Shown here piece after piece: positions 5,503 to 8,322 of a DNA stretch of 8,322 nt. Position 1 is the stretch's first letter, and every line of letters starts with the position of its first letter. The notes under the pieces are model-generated. The model had not been told where the DNA came from and ran no database searches. It saw only the letters and a list, made by a program, of their open reading frames with translations. The stretch lies in assembly GCF_018260405.1 (NCBI RefSeq), contig NZ_JAGLBG010000093.1, forward strand, positions 1 to 8,322, read 5' to 3'. A program made the position numbers and the translations under genes. This stretch comes from Deinococcus sp. (GTDB lineage Bacteria > Deinococcota > Deinococci > Deinococcales > Deinococcaceae).

Positions 5503-6324
5503 TTATTTTCCTTTGAAGCGCTTCAGGCCCTCGCCGCGTTCTTCCAGCGCCTGGCGAAACAGTGCCTGCTGATAGTTCCGGGCGTCGTTGAGTGCCTTGG
5601 CCGGTTTACTGGCCGCGCCTTTAAGCTGTGACTTGGGAAATTCGGCGCTGGCCGGGCTGGGGCCGCCGAAGCGCCGCGCCCGGAACATACCGGGGTGCTC
5701 CTCGAACACCGCGATGACCGTGTCGGGCAGGGCCGCCAGATGCCGCTGAAACTCCCGCTCCTGAAGCACCTCGGGTTGTGAGGCCGCGCCGCCCAGCCGG
5801 GTCAGCAGGCGGTCGATCAGCTCGAAGACCTGCGCGGCGTAGCCCTCGACCTCTTCACGGGTGGGCAGGTAGCCCCGGTGAATGACCCTGTTGCGAAAGT
5901 CGCTGCCCAGCGCCCTGGCACTCAGAAATTCCGGCTCCTGGCCCTCGCGCAGCAGGTAGGCCAGCGCGAACATGCCTATCTGCCGCTCGGACTGGCTGAC
6001 CACATGTTTCCAGGTTGCCTCGAAAGTCTGCGCCACCTCCCCGAACTCGCGGCCCGAACCAGCGGAGCGTTCCAGCACAAAAGCCCGCACATAAAATTCC
6101 AAAAAGCGCTCCAGCGAGGCGGCAAAACTGGCAACGGCCTCCCGCGCGTAGCCGTCCATCAGGGCGCGGGTGCCCAGGTCGAACAGGACCTCGAACTTGT
6201 GCTTACGCAGCAGCACGCAGTACCGCGCCCCGCAGCGGCTGCACGTCAGGTCGTGAATGCTGCTGTCGGCAAATTCCGCCCGGTTTTCCCAGTGGCAGGT
6301 AGGGCAGGGGGCCGGAAAGTACAT
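5503..6324 (-). CDS. Zinc-ribbon protein with HEPN-like domain (RNxxxH motif)
   Basis: The protein has 273 residues and no recognised name. Residues 1-40 form a zinc ribbon, CPTC (C7, C10) and CSRC (C28, C31), with a further Cys at 36. Residues about 45-178 are almost entirely helical. They contain FRNRVIHRG: R144-N145-x3-H149 exactly fits the R-(N/D/H)-x3-H motif of HEPN-superfamily ribonucleases, and the long helix after it is typical. Residues about 180-273 are a Pro/Ala/Lys-rich, poorly ordered tail. Many HEPN proteins with this motif are RNases of toxin-antitoxin or defence systems, but others are not nucleases, and no antitoxin-like (MNT) partner is adjacent. There is no membrane segment or signal peptide. 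TAGACT ends six bases before the ATG at 6324, so the message may be leaderless. Adenine deaminase lies 105 bp downstream with its own promoter. Confidence 0.75.
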   Translation of the reverse strand: MYFPAPCPTCHWENRAEFADSSIHDLTCSRCGARYCVLLRKHKFEVLFDLGTRALMDGYAREAVASFAASLERFLEFYVRAFVLERSAGSGREFGEVAQTFEATWKHVVSQSERQIGMFALAYLLREGQEPEFLSARALGSDFRNRVIHRGYLPTREEVEGYAAQVFELIDRLLTRLGGAASQPEVLQEREFQRHLAALPDTVIAVFEEHPGMFRARRFGGPSPASAEFPKSQLKGAASKPAKALNDARNYQQALFRQALEERGEGLKRFKGK

Positions 6325-6330
6325 GGGTTC

Positions 6331-6336
6331 AGTCTA
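6331..6336 (-). promoter_or_regulatory. Candidate -10 element of the zinc-ribbon/HEPN gene
   Basis: On the - strand TAGACT fits TANNNT and lies six bases before the ATG at 6324. An overlapping TATAGA two bases further upstream is an alternative. There is no Shine-Dalgarno before the ATG, which supports a leaderless transcript. No clear -35 is visible. Confidence 0.45.
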
Positions 6337-6371
6337 TAGGCCCCCGCCTCTAGGCCGAGCTGTCTGCCCCT

Positions 6372-6452
6372 TCCTGGGTGCCGCTCTGCCCAAGAAGCGG
6401 TCAGGCCCCATCCTGGGTGCCGTTCTGCCCAAGGAGACGCTCTGCCCAAGAA
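6372..6452. repeat. Short imperfect tandem repeat, 39-bp period
   Basis: The 23-base segment at 6372-6394 recurs at 6411-6433 with one difference (22 of 23 identical). A third, shortened copy is at 6438-6452, identical to 6382-6396. Each copy contains TCTGCCCAAG (6385, 6424, 6441), and the two full copies can fold because CCTGGG pairs with CCCAAGG around a bulge. The repeat lies upstream of the HEPN promoter and downstream of the C39 gene. It resembles a small intergenic repeat family. Confidence 0.75.
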
Positions 6453-6455
6453 AGA

Positions 6456-6538
6456 GCCGATTGCAAGTCCATACCGCACAATCCGTATTGTCCTTGCCTC
6501 CGCTCGGACTGAGTCCAAAACGGCCCGGTTCAATCGGC
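6456..6538. repeat. 83-bp element bounded by perfect 8-bp inverted repeats
   Basis: GCCGATTG (6456-6463) and CAATCGGC (6531-6538) are exact inverted repeats. Inside lie ACAAT-CCGT-ATTGT (6478-6491) and the palindrome GGACT-G-AGTCC (6506-6516), flanked by CCG and CGG. The layout could fold as a multi-arm RNA or cruciform, or be a small non-autonomous repeat. I see no target-site duplication and no ORF. Confidence 0.5.
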
Positions 6539-6557
6539 AGTCGGCATCAACACGCTT

Positions 6558-7649
6558 TTAGGGAAGGGCGGCACGCTGCGGCGCGATCACGTAGCTCAGG
6601 CCACCGCTGTGCGTGAGCCACAGCTTCTCGAAGGCGGCGCGGGGGTAAGTGCGGCGCACGCTGGCGTTGCTGGGCGCGGCGGGGTCATTGAGCACCGGGT
6701 TGCCCGCCCTGTCGAAGCCGACCAGCACCATCAGGTGACCGTCGCTATAAGAGATCGGTGCGCCCGGCAGTTCGCCCTTTTTCCAGCCCAGGCTGACACC
6801 CAGCGGAAACCCGGCGGCAGTGTAGTGCTCTGCGGCGGCGAGGTTCGGCAGGCGCGTCACGAAGGCCCGCAGGCCCTGTTCGCCCGCGTAGGCGGTGTTA
6901 AAGGGCCAGTTACCGGTGCCGTCGTAAGCCTGATCGTACAGGCCGTGGGCCACCTGCGGCACAGTCTGGTTCACTCCGTAGTGCGCCAGGATCATGCTCA
7001 CGCTGGTCGGACTGCACCAGACCTCGCCACCGCCGGGGTAAATCATCTGCGAGCGTTGCGGCACGTCATTGACCTTGCCCCAGTTTTGCGGGTCGCCCGG
7101 CTGCCCCAGTCCGGCGGCGCGGTTCCCACGCAAGCTGGTGCTTATGCCGATCAGGCGCACGCGGGTGTCGGGGCCGCGCAGGGTCACGCGGTACTGAAAG
7201 GCGCTGGCCTTGGCATTCAGGCGCAGTGTATCGGTGCGGATCTCTCCCTGCGCGTCTTTCTGCCCGTTCTGACTGGTGCGGCCCTCGGCGGCGCTCCAGC
7301 GGCCAAATGAGTACCACTGCGTCCAGCCTGTCCCAGTTTGCGCCCGGACCTCCACGCCCACACTGCCCGCCTTGCCCGTCTGGGTGTTCCATGACGGCAC
7401 CAGTTCGTCGAAGGCCGGAACACTCACGGGCTGGCTGGTTAGGGTGCCGACCTGCTGGCCGGGAGCCAGTTTCAGGCTATCGCCGCCCAGTTGCAGGCCG
7501 CCAAGCTGGGCACCGGCAAAGTCGCCCGCCTTTTCGTGAATGGTCGTGGTGCTGCCGGGGTAGGTCATGGTCAAGGCTCCTGCGCTGCCAGCCAGGGCCA
7601 GCACCGCGCCGATGAGAGAAAAACCGTTAAGAGAAAAAAAGAGGCGCAT
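6558..7649 (-). CDS. Secreted C39-like cysteine peptidase with N-terminal beta-rich domain
   Basis: The 363-residue protein opens with a Sec signal peptide (residues 1 to about 25, ending GSAGA). The following region, about 30-175, looks beta-rich and carries FDELVPSWN (80-88) and WTQWYSFGRW (109-118). Such a domain commonly precedes C39-like peptidases in Gram-positive and deinococcal secreted proteins. The papain-like peptidase_C39_2 domain spans about 192-355. It has Q198 in DVPQRSQ (oxyanion hole), nucleophile C212 in GGGEVWCSPTS (the protein's only cysteine), H305 in SDGHLMVLVGF and D322 in LNDPAA. All catalytic residues are present. There is no ABC transporter, so it is not a bacteriocin-exporter C39; a cell-wall or peptide-degrading role is likelier. 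No Shine-Dalgarno precedes the ATG; CATAGT lies ten bases upstream of it. Codons 4-6 contain a T7 run. Confidence 0.87.
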   Translation of the reverse strand: MRLFFSLNGFSLIGAVLALAGSAGALTMTYPGSTTTIHEKAGDFAGAQLGGLQLGGDSLKLAPGQQVGTLTSQPVSVPAFDELVPSWNTQTGKAGSVGVEVRAQTGTGWTQWYSFGRWSAAEGRTSQNGQKDAQGEIRTDTLRLNAKASAFQYRVTLRGPDTRVRLIGISTSLRGNRAAGLGQPGDPQNWGKVNDVPQRSQMIYPGGGEVWCSPTSVSMILAHYGVNQTVPQVAHGLYDQAYDGTGNWPFNTAYAGEQGLRAFVTRLPNLAAAEHYTAAGFPLGVSLGWKKGELPGAPISYSDGHLMVLVGFDRAGNPVLNDPAAPSNASVRRTYPRAAFEKLWLTHSGGLSYVIAPQRAALP

Positions 7650-7725
7650 GAATAGCCCGACTATGCCGCGCTACAGGCCCGGAGTGGTGAGGACTTCCCC
7701 GAGCCTGACAGCCCCGTACCGTGGT

Positions 7726-7731
7726 TTTATA
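7726..7731 (-). promoter_or_regulatory. Possible -10 between the esterase and C39 genes
   Basis: On the - strand TATAAA (in TATAAAAC) lies in the 99-bp gap downstream of the esterase stop and would give a leader of about 70 bases for the C39 gene. The hexamer at the -35 position (CTGTAA) is a poor match. Read-through from the esterase gene, or a closer -10 (CATAGT at 7660-7665), is equally possible. Confidence 0.25.
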
Positions 7732-7748
7732 CGCACCCGGCTGGACTA

Positions 7749-8322
7749 TTACAGCAGCTGCGGCGTTGTGGCGGCGCTGGGCTGGGGCCTGCCCTGCATA
7801 AACAGAAACGCTTCGGGCAGCGCCTCGCGCCAGGTGACCCAGTTGTGCCCGCTGGGATATTCGCGGTACTGGTGCGGCAAAAACCGGTCGGCCAGCAGCG
7901 CGGCCATGCGGCGGTTCGGCCCGGCAAGCCACTCTAGAACGCCGGTGTCCAGGCTGATTTTCAGGTGGGCAGGTGGCGTTTTTTCCAGTTCGCCGCGCAG
8001 CCACTCGCCCGCCGTGGTCGTGTCGATGACGCCGCTGGGGTACGTTGCGCCGGGCCGGGCAATGAACGCCCCGCTGTGGCTGACCACGCGGCTGAACAGC
8101 TCCGGGTGGCGGCTGCCCAGATACAGCGAAATCAGCCCGCCGAGGCTTGCGCCCCACAGCCCGCGCTCGGAAACGGCTGCCAGCGGGCCTTCTACCCGTG
8201 GAAACACCTCGCGCTGCAAAAATTCGAGGTAGCGGTCATTTAGGTAATACTCTTCGTTGCGGTCGCCGGGTTCCACGAACACCAGCACCGCGCCCGTGGC
8301 AAGTCCGGCCTGCATGGCCCGG
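7749..8322 (-). CDS. Putative esterase, enterochelin-esterase-like alpha/beta hydrolase (5' end outside the window)
   Basis: About 190 C-terminal residues are present. The frame runs off the right edge, so the M seen at 8315 is probably internal. Numbering from that Met, the fragment has the family strand-loop LVFVEPGDRNEEY, then RYLEFLQREVFPRVE. The nucleophile elbow is GASLGG (S57), the acid is probably D123 (SLDTGVLEW), and the final histidine is H157 (SGHNWVTWREAL). A complete Ser-Asp-His triad is therefore present. The pattern fits the putative esterase family (Fes/esterase D type, PF00756), whose members hydrolyse siderophore, acyl or carbohydrate esters. No siderophore gene is nearby, so the substrate is unknown. 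The N-terminal part and any signal peptide lie outside the window. The C39 peptidase gene follows about 100 bp downstream. Confidence 0.85.
   Translation of the reverse strand, partial: RAMQAGLATGAVLVFVEPGDRNEEYYLNDRYLEFLQREVFPRVEGPLAAVSERGLWGASLGGLISLYLGSRHPELFSRVVSHSGAFIARPGATYPSGVIDTTTAGEWLRGELEKTPPAHLKISLDTGVLEWLAGPNRRMAALLADRFLPHQYREYPSGHNWVTWREALPEAFLFMQGRPQPSAATTPQLL

Noticed and set aside
5503..6324. Zinc-ribbon/HEPN gene as the toxin of a toxin-antitoxin pair
   Set aside because: No small antitoxin-like or MNT gene lies on either side: the flanks are a repeat region and adenine deaminase with its own promoter. Only the HEPN motif itself is supported.
6246..6533. - strand frame overlapping the HEPN start and encoding repeated WAERHPG-like segments
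   Set aside because: The peptide repeat only reflects the 39-bp DNA repeat. The frame lacks a promoter or ribosome site and overlaps the zinc ribbon.
7567..8232. + strand 221-codon open frame over the C39 start and the esterase
   Set aside because: It is antisense to an esterase with a complete catalytic triad, and its composition is typical of a shadow frame.

Overview
The window is high-GC bacterial DNA that looks like a Deinococcus or close relative. Two things suggest this. The proteins are of types common there, and several genes start with an ATG only 5-6 bases after a -10-like TANNNT/TATAAT hexamer and lack a Shine-Dalgarno. That is the leaderless-mRNA arrangement known to be abundant in Deinococcus. 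The assignment is inference from sequence; no database search was possible.

Layout, left to right. The first 59 bases hold the probable last codons of a + strand gene. Next comes a short structured leader, then a + strand pair: a 34-codon signal-peptide mini-ORF (235-339) whose stop overlaps by ATGA the start of a stand-alone CitE-like CoA-ester lyase (336-1166). Everything after that is on the - strand. In transcription order from the right edge it runs: a putative alpha/beta-hydrolase esterase (5' end outside the window), a secreted C39-like cysteine protease, a zinc-ribbon protein with a HEPN-type RNxxxH motif, adenine deaminase, a membrane dCache-GGDEF diguanylate cyclase, and a [2Fe-2S] ferredoxin. 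The ferredoxin converges on the CitE-like gene.

The genes do not form one obvious pathway. Only the GGDEF gene and the ferredoxin (33 bp apart) look like a probable operon. Adenine deaminase and the HEPN protein each appear to have their own promoter. The esterase and C39 genes are 97 bp apart and may or may not be co-transcribed. Predicted roles are CoA-ester cleavage, c-di-GMP synthesis in response to a periplasmic ligand, electron transfer, purine salvage (adenine to hypoxanthine), secreted proteolysis, and ester hydrolysis. The HEPN protein is of unknown role, possibly an RNase.

Non-coding structure worth attention: the mini-ORF/CitE overlap; a palindrome-rich candidate operator next to the adenine deaminase -10; a hairpin that may cover the ferredoxin start; a 39-bp-period repeat followed by an 83-bp element bounded by perfect 8-bp inverted repeats (6372-6538); and an exact 17-bp tandem duplication at the adenine deaminase stop codon. 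No tRNA, rRNA, CRISPR array, transposase or complete insertion sequence was seen. I did not find a convincing new multi-gene defence or metabolic system. The HEPN protein and the leaderless mini-ORF are the best leads.
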